Assembly: GCF_002013465.1 (NCBI RefSeq)
Contig: NZ_MAFC01000005.1
Span: 342,799-406,798 of the forward strand
Origin: Mycobacterium sp. D16R12
GTDB lineage: Bacteria > Actinomycetota > Actinomycetes > Mycobacteriales > Mycobacteriaceae
DNA length: 64,000 nt
Direction: 5' to 3'
Shown: positions 1-10,825 of the stretch, piece by piece
Layout of the letters: each line of letters begins with the position of its first letter
Position numbering within the stretch: position 1 is the stretch's first letter
The notes under the pieces: model-generated
The model's database searches: none
Told to the model about the DNA's origin: nothing
Seen by the model: the letters and a program-made list of their open reading frames with translations, nothing else
Program-made: the position numbers and the translations under genes

Positions 1-273
1 GGCCGACAAGGTCGTCAAGGCTGGGTTGGCGCCGTCCAGCGCGGGATCGGGCCGATGCACGAAGGCGCCGTCGCGAGGTGCGCCCATACAGTGCACCTCG
101 ACATCGCACAGCGTGCGCAGCTGAGCCACCAACTCGGTGACGTGGACCCCGGCCCCGCCGTACACCTCGGGTGGGTACTCCCGCGTCATCATTGCCACCC
201 GCGTGGGGGATGAGCCGGGTGTGAGAAGACCCTCCGTCGGGGATGAGCCGCGTGCGCGAAGACGGTCGGTCAT
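1..273 (-). CDS. glgA: Glycogen/maltose-1-phosphate synthase GlgA (GlgM type), N-terminal part
   Basis: The 3' part lies beyond the left edge; about 91 codons are visible. The start of a GT4 glycosyltransferase is clear: RVAMMTREYPPEVYGGAGVH then VTELV, which is the N-terminus of Rv1212c-type enzymes. That family uses ADP-glucose and, in M. tuberculosis, makes maltose-1-phosphate for alpha-glucan. It is divergent from glgC, which supplies ADP-glucose. The frame is open from ATG 273, but the conserved protein begins near GTG 198 or ATG 193. The extra N-terminal residues come from a 33-bp direct repeat, so the true start is uncertain. No Shine-Dalgarno is evident for any of these starts. Confidence 0.85.
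   Translation of the reverse strand, partial: MTDRLRARGSSPTEGLLTPGSSPTRVAMMTREYPPEVYGGAGVHVTELVAQLRTLCDVEVHCMGAPRDGAFVHRPDPALDGANPALTTLSA
206..271. repeat. Two tandem 33-bp direct repeats at the glgA 5' end
   Basis: Units 206-238 and 239-271 each begin GGGGATGAGCCG and match at about 27 of 33 positions. The unit is 11 codons long, so it keeps the glgA frame (two similar peptides, each with a GSSP motif). It lies just upstream of the conserved GlgA start, so it is either an N-terminal extension or untranslated leader. Confidence 0.75.
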
Positions 274-364
274 GCCACGACCGTAGTAGGTGGCCCCGAC
301 GACCGCAGGGCCGCCGGGGGTGTACCGCTGGCCGCTTCTGCCGAGTGCCGATAGGTTGATTGCT

Positions 365-1579
365 ATGAGGGCATCGCCACACGTTCTGGGGATCGTGCTT
401 GCCGGCGGTGAGGGCAAGCGGCTTTACCCACTGACCGCCGACCGTGCGAAACCGGCGGTGCCCTTCGGCGGTGCCTATCGCCTCATCGATTTTGTGCTGA
501 GCAACCTGGTCAATGCGCGATTCCTGCGTATTTGCGTTCTGACTCAATACAAGTCGCACTCGCTGGACCGGCACATCTCGCAGAACTGGCGGTTGTCGGG
601 TCTGGCGGGGGAGTACATCACGCCTGTTCCTGCCCAGCAGCGGCTCGGCCCGCGCTGGTACACCGGCAGCGCCGATGCCATCCACCAGTCGCTCAACCTG
701 ATCTACGACGAGGATCCCGAGTACATCGCGGTGTTCGGCGCCGATCACGTGTACCGGATGGATCCCGAGCAGATGCTCGACTTCCATATCGACAGTGGTG
801 CGGCGGTGACGGTCGCGGGAATCCGGGTGCCCCGCACCGAGGCAAGTGCCTTCGGCTGCATCGATGCCGACGACACCGGCCGGATCCGGGAGTTCATTGA
901 AAAACCGGCGGATCCTCCGGGCACACCGGACGATCCGGACGCCGCGTTCGTGTCGATGGGGAACTACATCTTCACCACCAAGGAGCTTGTCGACGTCATT
1001 CGCGCGGATGCCGAGGACGACCACTCCGATCACGATATGGGCGGCGACATCATTCCCCGGCTGGTGGCCGATGGGCGCGCCGCGGTCTATGACTTCAACA
1101 CCAACCTGGTGCCCGGTGCCACCGAACGTGATCACGCGTACTGGCGCGATGTTGGAACCCTCGATGCCTTCTATGACGCGCATATGGATCTGGTCTCGGT
1201 GCACCCGGTGTTCAACCTGTACAACCGGCGCTGGCCCATCCGTGGCGAGTCGGAGAACCTGGCGCCCGCCAAGTTCGTCAACGGTGGTTCCGCGCAGGAG
1301 TCGGTGGTCGGTGCCGGAAGCATCGTCTCGGCGGGATCCGTGCGCAACTCGGTGCTGTCCTCGAATGTCGTCATCGACGACGGCGCCGTTGTCGAGGGCA
1401 GCGTGCTGATGCCCGGAGTGCGGGTGGGTCGCGGTGCGGTGGTCCGGCACGCGATTCTGGACAAGAACGTGGTTGTCGGTGTCGGAGAACAGGTTGGCGT
1501 CGACATCGAGCGCGACCGCGAGCGATTCAACGTCAGTGCCGGCGGCGTCGTCGCCGTCGGTAAGGGCGTTTGGATCTAG
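365..1579 (+). CDS. glgC: Glucose-1-phosphate adenylyltransferase GlgC
   Basis: The 404-residue protein makes ADP-glucose from glucose-1-phosphate and ATP for glycogen and maltose-1-phosphate synthesis. The nucleotidyltransferase signature is at residues 14-33 (GG-x-G-x-RL then RAKPAVP). The substrate-loop GADHVYRMD and a C-terminal left-handed beta-helix region with repeated hydrophobic hexads are also visible. The start is set at ATG 365 because the family begins immediately before [10 protein letters not shown]; an upstream in-frame ATG at 290 would add 25 unconserved residues. No Shine-Dalgarno is seen; TAGGTT at 353-358 sits at -10 distance, suggesting a near-leaderless transcript. Divergent from glgA. 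Confidence 0.96.
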   Translation: MRASPHVLGIVLAGGEGKRLYPLTADRAKPAVPFGGAYRLIDFVLSNLVNARFLRICVLTQYKSHSLDRHISQNWRLSGLAGEYITPVPAQQRLGPRWYTGSADAIHQSLNLIYDEDPEYIAVFGADHVYRMDPEQMLDFHIDSGAAVTVAGIRVPRTEASAFGCIDADDTGRIREFIEKPADPPGTPDDPDAAFVSMGNYIFTTKELVDVIRADAEDDHSDHDMGGDIIPRLVADGRAAVYDFNTNLVPGATERDHAYWRDVGTLDAFYDAHMDLVSVHPVFNLYNRRWPIRGESENLAPAKFVNGGSAQESVVGAGSIVSAGSVRNSVLSSNVVIDDGAVVEGSVLMPGVRVGRGAVVRHAILDKNVVVGVGEQVGVDIERDRERFNVSAGGVVAVGKGVWI

Positions 1580-1600
1580 TCTCGCGAGCTGGACGTCCTG

Positions 1601-2275
1601 TCACCACACCAGCGGCACGAGACGGCTGCGGACCTTTTCGGTGTATTCGTCGTAGCCCTGAAGGTCGTGGCGCAGCATCTTCTCCTCGTCAAGGATTCGC
1701 ACCACCAGCGAGGCCGTGGCCGGGACGGCTGCGAGCAGGCCCCAATACGACCCCAGCGCCAACGGCATGCCCACCATCATCACCAGTGAACCCGTGTACA
1801 TCGGGTGGCGAACCAGCCCGTACAGGCCGGTTGAGGTGACGGTCTGACCGGATTCGACGGTGATGCTCGCGCCCGCGTAGTTGTTCTGGGCCACCACCAG
1901 CGTGGCGGCACCCAGTCCGGCGATCACCAGCACTTCGCCGGCGATGACGAGCCAGGTCGGTACGTGCGACCAACCGAACCGGCGATCGAAGGCGCTCACC
2001 ACAATCAGGGCCACGAAGGAGCTCAGCAGCACGGTGACCGCGACCTTCTGTACCAGCCGAGTCTCTGCGATGGGGCCACCATGGAGACGACGTTGCAGCA
2101 CCTCGGGGTTCGTCGTGGCCAGATAGATCGAGGAGACCGTGGAGCTGATCACGAAGATCGCCAAGAACACCCAGGCCTGCCAATAGTCGAATGTGCCCGC
2201 GGGCCAGAACAGTGCCGCGGCAAAGACGGCGAGGCCGATGATGCCCGAAACGAGAGCTTGTACACCGGTTTTCAT
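1601..2275 (-). CDS. Isoprenylcysteine carboxyl methyltransferase family membrane protein
   Basis: This 224-residue integral membrane protein has about five hydrophobic segments. Its C-terminal half carries the ICMT/PEMT-like signature: GLYGLVRHPMYTGSL, then a conserved E-E and Y-x-x-Y tail. The family binds S-adenosylmethionine at the membrane face and methylates small or lipidic substrates; the substrate here is unknown. It is the last gene of the TetR-ATPase-permease operon, 12 bp after the permease, matching the Rv1216c position in M. tuberculosis. A purine-rich ribosome site (GAAAGGAAG) precedes ATG 2275. Confidence 0.85.
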   Translation of the reverse strand: MKTGVQALVSGIIGLAVFAAALFWPAGTFDYWQAWVFLAIFVISSTVSSIYLATTNPEVLQRRLHGGPIAETRLVQKVAVTVLLSSFVALIVVSAFDRRFGWSHVPTWLVIAGEVLVIAGLGAATLVVAQNNYAGASITVESGQTVTSTGLYGLVRHPMYTGSLVMMVGMPLALGSYWGLLAAVPATASLVVRILDEEKMLRHDLQGYDEYTEKVRSRLVPLVW

Positions 2276-2287
2276 AATCTTCCTTTC

Positions 2288-3910
2288 TCAGATCGCGTCA
2301 CGACGGCGGTAAATCTCGCCCGCGGCAGCGGTGAGCCCGGCACCGATCACCATGAGGGCGAACATGGTCAGCCACGGATACTCGACGGGTGCGCTGACCC
2401 GCATCACCGGGGACAGCTTCACGATCCAGGACGGCAGCTGCAGTATTCCGGCATAGAGCATGCCCACGGAGAATGCCACCACCAGCCAGCCAATCCAGCT
2501 GTGTCGCACCGCCACCGCGATCGCAGCGATACCGGCGATCACCAGCAGGGCGGGAAGCTGCGCCAACGCGGCGAGGGTGAGGCGCCACACCACATCCGGA
2601 TCATGCAATGTGGTTGCCGCGCCCAGGCCACTACCCAGGCCCGCGATCAGCATGAGAAGCGTGCTGCCCAATACCGTCACCGCCACCGCCGATAACAGCC
2701 AGTTCCCGCGCGATACTGCGCGCGCCAACACGGCCTCGGCGATACCCGACTGTTCATCCTTGGCAAGCCTCAGGATTGCCGACACCACGTACGCGGTGAT
2801 CGCGATGGCGAGCACCTGATTGAAGGTGGCGAAGATGCTGTCCAGACCGTGTGCCTGGAATGCCCGCGTCAGCAGCGGGTTGGTATCTATCGAATCCCGC
2901 AGGCTCTTGGCCATCGATCCGAATGCCATACCGCCCAGGAAGATTCCGGCAGCCCACCCGGTGATCAGCCCGCGTTGCAGTTGCAGGTTGAGTCCGAACA
3001 CGGATGTGATCTCGGGGGCATTGGCATTCTCGCCGCGCGAGGGCAGGACGCCCGCGTCGTATTGGCGATGCCCTTCGAGCACGTGTGCGGTGAGCATCAG
3101 TGCCAGGGTGGTGCCCACCAGCAGCAGGAAGGGCCACCAGCGCAGATCGACGAACGGTCGCATCTGCTGGGCCCAGGCCACAGGTGAGAACCAACTCAGT
3201 GCGCTGCCCGTGTTGTCGATGATGTCACCGAGTCCGCGAACCACAACGGCTGCCGCGAGGGACGCCATCGCGACGCCGCTGGCAGCGCGGGAAGTCCGCC
3301 ACAGCTGGGAAGTGACCGCCGCGATGCCGGCGAAAACCATGGATGCTCCGGTGATTCCGAGACTGATTCCGAGACTGTCGGCGATATCGAATCCCGCCGC
3401 GGATAACGCGACCGTCATGGCCAAGGCCAGGACGGCGTTCATCAGGCCCACCACGATGAGTGCCGCGTAGGTGCGTGCCTGGTGGCCGATCACCGCCGAC
3501 ATCACCAGCTCGGCGCCACCGGATTCCTCTTCGGCGCGGGTGTGCCGGATGACGGTCAGGATGGACATGATGGCAGCGGAGGCGATCATGACGGTCATCA
3601 GTTCGTTGGCGACCATGACGCCGATATCGGTCTCGTTGACGCCGAAATTTGGCCCGCCCATGATGATCCCGGCGGGGGTCTTCATCATCGTGACCCGTGC
3701 CATCCGGTCGGCGGATGTCGGATACATCGACGTGAATGCCAGCGGCGTATAGGTCATCAGCAGGGTCAGCCAGCCGACCCACATGCAGATTCGAAATCGG
3801 TCGCGGCGCAGTGCCAACAAGATCAGGATGCCGGTACCGGCCAACGGGTGTCGCGGGGTGCCGTCCGAAATCGGCTGGCGAATAGGGAGGGTCGCGAAGT
3901 CGGTATTCAC
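2288..3910 (-). CDS. ABC-2 type efflux permease (Rv1217c-like, tetronasin-type)
   Basis: The 540-residue polytopic protein has about twelve membrane segments in two similar halves, as in tetronasin/antibiotic exporter permeases. It should form the membrane channel for the adjacent ATPase. The start is GTG 3910: its GTGA overlaps the stop codon of the ATPase by 4 bp, a coupling arrangement. The open frame runs upstream to 4285, but that part lies inside the ATPase gene and is not permease-like. The Rv1217c-Rv1218c pair is known as a multidrug exporter in M. tuberculosis; the same role here is inferred from synteny and family. Confidence 0.9.
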   Translation of the reverse strand: MNTDFATLPIRQPISDGTPRHPLAGTGILILLALRRDRFRICMWVGWLTLLMTYTPLAFTSMYPTSADRMARVTMMKTPAGIIMGGPNFGVNETDIGVMVANELMTVMIASAAIMSILTVIRHTRAEEESGGAELVMSAVIGHQARTYAALIVVGLMNAVLALAMTVALSAAGFDIADSLGISLGITGASMVFAGIAAVTSQLWRTSRAASGVAMASLAAAVVVRGLGDIIDNTGSALSWFSPVAWAQQMRPFVDLRWWPFLLLVGTTLALMLTAHVLEGHRQYDAGVLPSRGENANAPEITSVFGLNLQLQRGLITGWAAGIFLGGMAFGSMAKSLRDSIDTNPLLTRAFQAHGLDSIFATFNQVLAIAITAYVVSAILRLAKDEQSGIAEAVLARAVSRGNWLLSAVAVTVLGSTLLMLIAGLGSGLGAATTLHDPDVVWRLTLAALAQLPALLVIAGIAAIAVAVRHSWIGWLVVAFSVGMLYAGILQLPSWIVKLSPVMRVSAPVEYPWLTMFALMVIGAGLTAAAGEIYRRRDAI

Positions 3911-4812
3911 CGTGGCACCCCCTGATACTCGCGCATGAAGAGTTCTTCCAACGATGCCGGTGCCACCGTGAGGTCGACGATCCCCAGGCTTGCCAGCTGT
4001 TCCATGGTGTGGTCCAGGTCGCCGCGATCCACTGTGAAGGAGGCCCGATTGCCCCCGATCGTGAGGTCGTGCAACTGCGAAATCGATGTGAGTCCTGAGG
4101 GATTCGCCAACGTGCGTACTGACACGGACGTCCGCATGAAATGGCGCAGCTCGGCCAACGATCCGGACAGCACCGTCCGCCCGGCACGCACGATGGTCAC
4201 CCGGTGACACAGCTTTTCCACCTCGGCCAGGATGTGGCTCGAAAGCAGCACCGCGCAGCCTCGCGCGGCGACTTCGGCCACGCACGCTTGAAAGACCGTC
4301 TCCATCAGGGGATCCAGGCCGGACGTCGGCTCGTCGAGAATGAACAGCTCGGCGTCGGAGCAGAACGCGGCGATGAGCGCCACCTTCTGGCGGTTACCCT
4401 TGGAGTAGGTACGTGCCTTCTTGGTGGGGTCGAGTTCGAAGCGTTCGATGAGTTCGTTGCGCCTCGGCAGCGAAATATGTTCGGTGCCTCGCATTCTGGT
4501 GAGGAAGTCGATCGCCTGCCCGCCGGTGAGGTTGGGCCACAAGGTGACATCACCGGGCACGTAGGCGATGAGCCGGTGGAGATCGACGGCGTTGACCCAC
4601 GGATCGCCTCCGAGCAGCTGTACCGAGCCGGCGTCCGCGCGCAGCAGCCCGAGAAGCACCCGGATGGTGGTGGACTTTCCCGCGCCATTGGGCCCGAGGA
4701 ATCCCGCGACCTCGCCGTGCGCGACCGACAGATCGAGCCCATCGAGTGCCTTGGTCTTCCCGAACGACTTCGAGAGGCCGCGTATTTCGACCGCGAGGTT
4801 GGGGTACATCAC
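3907..4812 (-). CDS. ABC transporter ATP-binding protein (Rv1218c-like)
   Basis: The 301-residue ATPase has Walker [10 protein letters not shown] at residues 40-48 and Walker [14 protein letters not shown]. The signature loop YSKGN replaces LSGGQ, as is common in ABC-2 antibiotic exporters. The C-terminal 80 residues form the usual extra domain of drug-export ATPases. It starts at GTG 4812 (4-bp GTGA overlap with the TetR stop) or ATG 4809. It drives the downstream permease, so export of a hydrophobic compound or drug is expected. Confidence 0.93.
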   Translation of the reverse strand: MMYPNLAVEIRGLSKSFGKTKALDGLDLSVAHGEVAGFLGPNGAGKSTTIRVLLGLLRADAGSVQLLGGDPWVNAVDLHRLIAYVPGDVTLWPNLTGGQAIDFLTRMRGTEHISLPRRNELIERFELDPTKKARTYSKGNRQKVALIAAFCSDAELFILDEPTSGLDPLMETVFQACVAEVAARGCAVLLSSHILAEVEKLCHRVTIVRAGRTVLSGSLAELRHFMRTSVSVRTLANPSGLTSISQLHDLTIGGNRASFTVDRGDLDHTMEQLASLGIVDLTVAPASLEELFMREYQGVPR

Positions 4813-5453
4813 TTCGAATCTCCTCCGTTGCGAGAGTTTTCCTGTTGTGCTGCAAAGGCATCGAGCATGGTGGAATCGGTCATCAGGCCTTCGGTGTAGA
4901 TCTCGATGGCGGGGAAGATCAGCTCATCGGAGTAGCGGCGCAAGATCGTGCCCAGGTCGTCGTCGGGGTACATCTGCACGTAGATCGCCAGCGCGCCCAC
5001 ACCGTTCAGGGACAGCCACAGCGCCCTGCCCTTGGGATTACGGCTCGGCTTGATCGTGCCCGCACGTACCCCGTCGTCCAGGTATGTCTCCGCGTTCTCG
5101 ATGGAGTGCTGAAGAAATGCGCGGCCGGGTTCTCCGCCCGATTGCACACTGAGCAGCAGGTACCTGACCATCGGCGCGAATGTTTCGATCTCGTCGATGG
5201 CGTCGAGCCAGACCTTGGGGTCGTTGGAGGTCAGCGTGCGCGATTTCTCCGAGCGGATGTACTCCAGCAGGTATTCGTCTACCGCCTGCCGGAGCCCGTC
5301 TTTGGATCCGTAGTGGTGGATAACCAGTGCGGGGCTTACTCCCGCGGCCTCGGCGATCGCTCGCACGCTGGTGTTCAGTCCCTGTTCGCCCCACAACTTG
5401 ATGGCGGCGTCGCGGATGCGGGCGGCGGCGGTGAGGTCATCGGCTGAACGCAT
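4809..5453 (-). CDS. TetR-family repressor of the efflux operon (Rv1219c-like)
   Basis: The 214-residue regulator has an N-terminal helix-turn-helix ([20 protein letters not shown]) and a variable C-terminal ligand domain. ATG 5453 (MRSADDL) is chosen because the Rv1219c family begins there; the frame is open six codons further upstream. It is the first gene of a four-gene operon with coupled overlaps. Its start codon overlaps a perfect inverted repeat, which fits autorepression. Likely inducers are substrates of the adjacent exporter. Confidence 0.92.
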   Translation of the reverse strand: MRSADDLTAAARIRDAAIKLWGEQGLNTSVRAIAEAAGVSPALVIHHYGSKDGLRQAVDEYLLEYIRSEKSRTLTSNDPKVWLDAIDEIETFAPMVRYLLLSVQSGGEPGRAFLQHSIENAETYLDDGVRAGTIKPSRNPKGRALWLSLNGVGALAIYVQMYPDDDLGTILRRYSDELIFPAIEIYTEGLMTDSTMLDAFAAQQENSRNGGDSK

Positions 5454-5480
5454 GTTTAGTACACTAAACACGTGTTCAGT
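5453..5480. promoter_or_regulatory. Two overlapping TetR-type operators
   Basis: Positions 5453-5470 read TGTTTAGTACACTAAACA: 8-bp arms around a 2-bp centre, perfectly inverted. A second, overlapping 18-bp near-palindrome (5463-5480, one mismatched pair) shares the ACTAAACA half-site and is centred on CACGTG. Both sit on the start codon and just upstream of the TetR gene. They are very likely its own binding site; the protein-site pairing is inferred from position. Confidence 0.75.
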
Positions 5481-5621
5481 CGAGCGTCAAGCACTTCCCG
5501 TCGAGAATTGGTGTCTTGACGAAAACGGTGCCGAAAGCTGCGCCGAAACTACGGTTCCTGCGTCATTTTGCGAGTGGCCCGCGCAGAACGCGGCGTGTCG
5601 GTGACTGGAACGTTGGGAACG

Positions 5622-6311
5622 TCAGTCGCGGGTGGCGGCAAGCAGGCCGTCGCCCAGCGGGATCAGCACCGCGGTGAACCGGCCGTCGTCGGCGATGATG
5701 CGCGCGGCCTCGCGGACTCCGACCACGTCGGGGTCATTGGCCCCCGGATCACCGGCGCGCCCACCGGCAGATGCCCCGTGGATGACGACCGCCCCGCCCG
5801 GGCGCAGCAGTCGAATGCCTCCGGCCAGAAACTCGGGTTGATCGGCCGGCGCAGCATCGATGACCAGCAGGTCATACGACTCGTCGGCCAGCCGGGGCAG
5901 CACCTCCTGGGCGCGCCCGCCGATGAGGCGGGTGCGCGACGGCGCGATGGCCGCCTCTGAGAATGCCTGTTTGGCGCTGCGCTGGTGCTCGGGTTCTAGG
6001 TCGATGGTGGTCAGTACGCCGTCCTCACGCATTCCTGAGAGCAACCACAGGCCGCTGACCCCCGCGCCCGTGCCTACCTCGACGACTGCCTTGCCGCCGG
6101 AGAGACGTGCGAAGACACTCAGAAGTGCGCCCACCGCGGGCGTCACGGGGCCCGCTCCCAGGTCAACGGCACGTTCCCGGGCGGCGACGACGATGTCGTC
6201 TTCGGAGATGGCGCCCTCGGCGTGGCTGACCATCGCCTCGACGCGGGATCGGTCTGCGCTGCTGGTCACGATTCGATCCTGTCGAGCGGGAGTGGATATG
6301 TCCCGCGACAC
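5622..6311 (-). CDS. SAM-dependent O-methyltransferase (Rv1220c-like)
   Basis: The 229-residue protein of the catechol/caffeoyl-CoA O-methyltransferase family (methyltransf_3) has the SAM-binding loop [15 protein letters not shown] and the acidic DLLVIDAAP strand. GTG 6311 is the listed start; the conserved region begins near the [10 protein letters not shown] segment, so a later start cannot be excluded. It is divergent from sigE, as in M. tuberculosis. The natural substrate is not known. Confidence 0.88.
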   Translation of the reverse strand: MSRDISTPARQDRIVTSSADRSRVEAMVSHAEGAISEDDIVVAARERAVDLGAGPVTPAVGALLSVFARLSGGKAVVEVGTGAGVSGLWLLSGMREDGVLTTIDLEPEHQRSAKQAFSEAAIAPSRTRLIGGRAQEVLPRLADESYDLLVIDAAPADQPEFLAGGIRLLRPGGAVVIHGASAGGRAGDPGANDPDVVGVREAARIIADDGRFTAVLIPLGDGLLAATRD

Positions 6312-6443
6312 GCCGGACCCGTGACCGATCGGGGCGTTTTCCTATTCCGGAACCCCTGGTGAGATCGGATCGAGACCGCATTCTCAGGAAGAGTTAAGTT
6401 GCCTCATAAGTGGCCCACACCTCGGTAGTAGAAGGTCATTGCT
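6312..6443. promoter_or_regulatory. Divergent promoter region between the O-methyltransferase and sigE
   Basis: These 132 bp must carry the sigE promoters. In M. tuberculosis sigE is controlled by MprAB and alternative sigma factors. Here I see GGAAC at 6349-6353 but no matching GTT element at the right distance. A pair of CTCA-containing words (6383-6388 and 6402-6406) loosely recalls MprA-box direct repeats. Neither is convincing on sequence alone. Confidence 0.35.
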
Positions 6444-7217
6444 ATGTCGCGATCCATCCTGAAAACGCGCCCCGCCGCACAGGCCCAAGCCGGGAATAAC
6501 ACCCATGGCGTCCGGGTTGAGCAGGCTGAAAGCCTCCCCGTCCTGGGTGAGGCCGCCGCAACCGAACAGGAGGGACACGCGATTTCGCTTACGGGTATCA
6601 GCGAGTCGGCCGAATACACCGACTTTGTCGAGGCTATCGATCCCGCAGAACTATCCGGGACCGCGGTATTCGATGCCACCGGAGACCAGGCAGCCATGCC
6701 GTCTTGGGATGAGCTGGTTCGTCAGCATGCGGACCGCGTGTACCGCTTGGCCTACCGTCTGTCGGGCAACCAGCAAGACGCCGAGGATCTGACCCAGGAA
6801 ACCTTCATCAGGGTGTTCCGCTCGTTGCAGAACTACCAGCCCGGCACGTTCGAGGGCTGGCTGCACCGCATCACCACGAACCTGTTCCTCGACATGGTCC
6901 GCCGCCGCGGACGCATCCGCATGGAGGCCCTGCCTGAGGACTACGACCGCGTGCCGGCCACCGACCCGGATCCCGAGCAGATCTACCACGACGCTCAGCT
7001 GGGCGCCGATCTGCAAGCCGCGCTGGACGCGCTGGCTCCGGAGTTTCGCGCCGCCGTGGTGCTGTGCGATATCGAAGGTCTGTCGTACGAGGAAATCGGC
7101 GCCACATTGGATGTGAAGCTCGGCACCGTCCGCAGCCGCATTCACCGCGGCCGGCAGGCAATCCGTGAGCACCTGGCTGCGCACTCCTCGACGTCCGCGC
7201 TCGCGGCCGCCGAATAG
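6444..7217 (+). CDS. sigE: ECF RNA polymerase sigma factor SigE
   Basis: The 257-residue group 4 sigma factor directs the envelope-stress regulon. Region 2 spans about residues 90-160 ([20 protein letters not shown], then [16 protein letters not shown]). Region 4 spans about 190-245 with the helix-turn-helix [20 protein letters not shown]. An unconserved N-terminal extension of about 80 residues precedes region 2, as in mycobacterial SigE. It is followed by its anti-sigma factor rseA and by htrA, the same order as Rv1221-Rv1223. The start is ATG 6444; the exact in vivo start may differ because SigE has several starts in M. tuberculosis. Confidence 0.95.
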   Translation: MSRSILKTRPAAQAQAGNNTHGVRVEQAESLPVLGEAAATEQEGHAISLTGISESAEYTDFVEAIDPAELSGTAVFDATGDQAAMPSWDELVRQHADRVYRLAYRLSGNQQDAEDLTQETFIRVFRSLQNYQPGTFEGWLHRITTNLFLDMVRRRGRIRMEALPEDYDRVPATDPDPEQIYHDAQLGADLQAALDALAPEFRAAVVLCDIEGLSYEEIGATLDVKLGTVRSRIHRGRQAIREHLAAHSSTSALAAAE

Positions 7218-7327
7218 CGCACGACACCATTGGTGCAGGTTGGTACGCAATGAGTACATTCGCGCGCTATCTTCGAGTTAGGTCGGTACGAGTCCGCCGG
7301 CCGTACCGGACCGAAGGGAGCGTTGCC

Positions 7328-7771
7328 GTGGTGGATAGCGGCTCGTTCCGGCGAGCGTTTTCGAGTTTCTCGTCGTTCTCCCGGCTGCCGTCCCCGTTCG
7401 CCTCACAGAGCGAGGCGCCGGTCGGTGCTCCTCGCCAGTTCGGATCCACCGAGCATCTGTCCACGGAGGCGATAGCGGCGTTCGTGGATGGCGAACTGCG
7501 GATGAGCGCGCACCTACGGGCGGCGCACCACCTGTCGATGTGCCCCGAATGTGCACTCGAGATCGACGCGCAGCGCCAAGCACGCAGCGCACTGCGTGAT
7601 TCCGGCGGTATCCGGGTGCCCGGTTCACTGCTCGGGCTACTCAGCCAGATTCCGCATATCCCGCACGAGGCGGTCCCGCCGCAACCGTCGTCACATGACG
7701 GCGATTTGCCGCCCGCGTTGAGCGAAGACGCGGTGCGACCAGATAGCCGCGTACGCCGTAAGCGCCGGTAG
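7328..7771 (+). CDS. rseA: Anti-sigma-E factor RseA
   Basis: The 147-residue zinc-associated anti-sigma protein has the ZAS motif H-x3-C-x2-C (HLSMCPEC) and the conserved stretch STEHLSTEAIAAFVDGELRM. It binds SigE and holds it inactive; in M. tuberculosis it is phosphorylated by PknB and degraded by ClpC1P2 under stress. GTG 7328 is favoured because GAAGGGAG lies 9 bp upstream and family members start just before FRRAF. The frame stays open to ATG 7250. The protein has no membrane segment and should be cytosolic. Confidence 0.9.
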   Translation: MVDSGSFRRAFSSFSSFSRLPSPFASQSEAPVGAPRQFGSTEHLSTEAIAAFVDGELRMSAHLRAAHHLSMCPECALEIDAQRQARSALRDSGGIRVPGSLLGLLSQIPHIPHEAVPPQPSSHDGDLPPALSEDAVRPDSRVRRKRR

Positions 7772-9258
<1,487 letters not shown>

Positions 9259-9259
<1 letters not shown>

Positions 9260-9669
9260 TGTTCGGCAGTGTCGGCTGGGGGGAGCTGTTGGTCCTACTG
9301 GTCGTGGGGCTCGTGGTGCTTGGTCCCGAGCGGCTTCCGGGGGCGATTCAGTGGACCACTGAATCGCTGCGCAAGGTCCGCGACTACGCCAGCGGGGCGA
9401 CGGCCTCCCTGCGTGAGGAGCTTGGCCCGGAGTTCGACGATGTGCGCAAGCCGCTCGCCGAACTGCAGAAGCTGCGCGGTATGACGCCGCGTGCGGTCAT
9501 CACCAAACACCTTCTGGACGGCGATGATTCGGTGCTCGATTCGTTGACCAAGCCGCTCGACGATGTGAAGAAGGCCGTGTCGGAGCCAATGCCCACGCCG
9601 GTCGTCAACCCCGAGCTCACCAAGCCCGCAGAGTCCGGTCCGGCCCGATTCGACGCCGACGCGACCTAG
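9259..9669 (+). CDS. tatB: Sec-independent translocase subunit TatB
   Basis: The 136-residue protein has an N-terminal membrane helix (residues 5-21), the Tat hinge motif GPERLPG at 22-28, an amphipathic helix ([16 protein letters not shown]) and a hydrophilic tail. These are hallmarks of TatB, which with TatA and TatC exports folded twin-arginine substrates. It starts 1 bp inside the htrA stop codon. Its stop converges on mrp: the two genes share the 4 bp CTAG at 9666-9669, each using it as part of its TAG stop. Confidence 0.94.
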
Positions 9670-10802
9670 TTGCGTCGGGCGGTATCGATGTTCAACGACA
9701 TGCCCGCCAGCCCTCGGCTACGTGTCGATAGCTTGTCGGCGATCGCGCGGAGTGCCTGGCCCGCAGCCGAATCCGGCTGACTGAGCACGATCGGCAGCCC
9801 GTCGTCGCCGCCTTCACGTACCGCGGGATCCAGCGGGATCTGGCCAAGGAGAGGCACTTTCGTACCCACGATGCGGGTCAGGCTCTCGGCCACAGTATCG
9901 CCGCCACCGGATCCGAATACCTCCATGCGGGTACCATCGGGCAACACCAGCCAGGACATGTTCTCGACCACGCCGACAATGCGCTGACGGGTTTGGGTCG
10001 CGATCGCCCCCGCGCGCTCGGCCACCTCGGCGGCCGCCTGCTGTGGCGTCGTGACCACCAGAATCTCGGCGCCGGGAATGAGCTGTGCCACCGAGATCGC
10101 CACGTCGCCGGTACCCGGAGGCAGGTCCAGTAGCAGCACGTCCAGGTCTCCCCAGAAAACATCGGCCAGGAACTGCTGCAGGGCGCGATGCAGCATCGGC
10201 CCGCGCCACACGACCGGGGTGTTGCCCTGGGTGAACTGGGCGATCGAGATGACTTTCACATCGTGGGCCACCGGGGGCAAGATCATCCGCTCCACCTGGG
10301 TGGGACGATCGGAGGTACCCATCATGCGCGGTACCGAGTGGCCGTAGATGTCGGCGTCGAGCAATCCGACCGACAGTCCCTTGGCCGCCATCGCCGCCGC
10401 GAGGTTGACTGTGACACTTGATTTTCCGACGCCGCCCTTGCCTGAGGCCACCGCATAGACGCGAGTGAGGGAGCCGGGCTGGGCGAACGGGATGATGGGC
10501 TCGGCGCTGTCGCCTCGCAGCTGCTTGCGCAGTTCGGTGCGCTGTTCGTCGTTCATGACATCCAGCAGCACGCGCACGGTGCCTACGCCATCGACATCGG
10601 CCGCGGCTTGGGTTACCCGCTCGGAGATCTCCGCTTTCTTCGGGCACGCGGAGGTGGTGAGGTAGATCCCGATCTCGACGTTGTGGGCGTCGTCGAACGT
10701 GATGTTCTTGACCATCCCCAATTCGGTGATGGGGCGGCGAAGTTCGGGGTCGATTACCCCGGCGAGTGCACTGCGCACGGCCGTGGTGAGCTCGGATGTC
10801 AC
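9666..10802 (-). CDS. mrp: Iron-sulfur cluster carrier ATPase Mrp (ApbC/NBP35 family)
   Basis: The 378-residue protein has an N-terminal MIP18/DUF59 domain (about 1-85, with Cys53 in TSACP) and a SIMIBI P-loop ATPase domain with the deviant Walker A GKGGVGKS at 121-128. [12 protein letters not shown] and [10 protein letters not shown] follow. Such proteins load or transfer Fe-S clusters. I do not see the C-terminal CxxC of classical ApbC; a tight CPKK in the DUF59 part is the only conserved cysteine motif noticed. The start is GTG 10802. Orthologue of Rv1229c by position. Confidence 0.93.
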   Translation of the reverse strand: MTSELTTAVRSALAGVIDPELRRPITELGMVKNITFDDAHNVEIGIYLTTSACPKKAEISERVTQAAADVDGVGTVRVLLDVMNDEQRTELRKQLRGDSAEPIIPFAQPGSLTRVYAVASGKGGVGKSSVTVNLAAAMAAKGLSVGLLDADIYGHSVPRMMGTSDRPTQVERMILPPVAHDVKVISIAQFTQGNTPVVWRGPMLHRALQQFLADVFWGDLDVLLLDLPPGTGDVAISVAQLIPGAEILVVTTPQQAAAEVAERAGAIATQTRQRIVGVVENMSWLVLPDGTRMEVFGSGGGDTVAESLTRIVGTKVPLLGQIPLDPAVREGGDDGLPIVLSQPDSAAGQALRAIADKLSTRSRGLAGMSLNIDTARRN

Positions 10803-10825
10803 TACCCGAGTCTAGGGCGTGCCGT

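Noticed and set aside
1601..2695. Long plus-strand open frame (1964-2695) opposite the methyltransferase and permease genes
   Set aside because: It is the mirror of GC-rich coding DNA; it is rich in H, R, G and Q without hydrophobic core or motifs, while the minus-strand genes have clear families.
6349..6353. GGAAC as the -35 of a SigE/SigH-type promoter before sigE
   Set aside because: No GTT or CGTT element occurs at 16-19 bp downstream.
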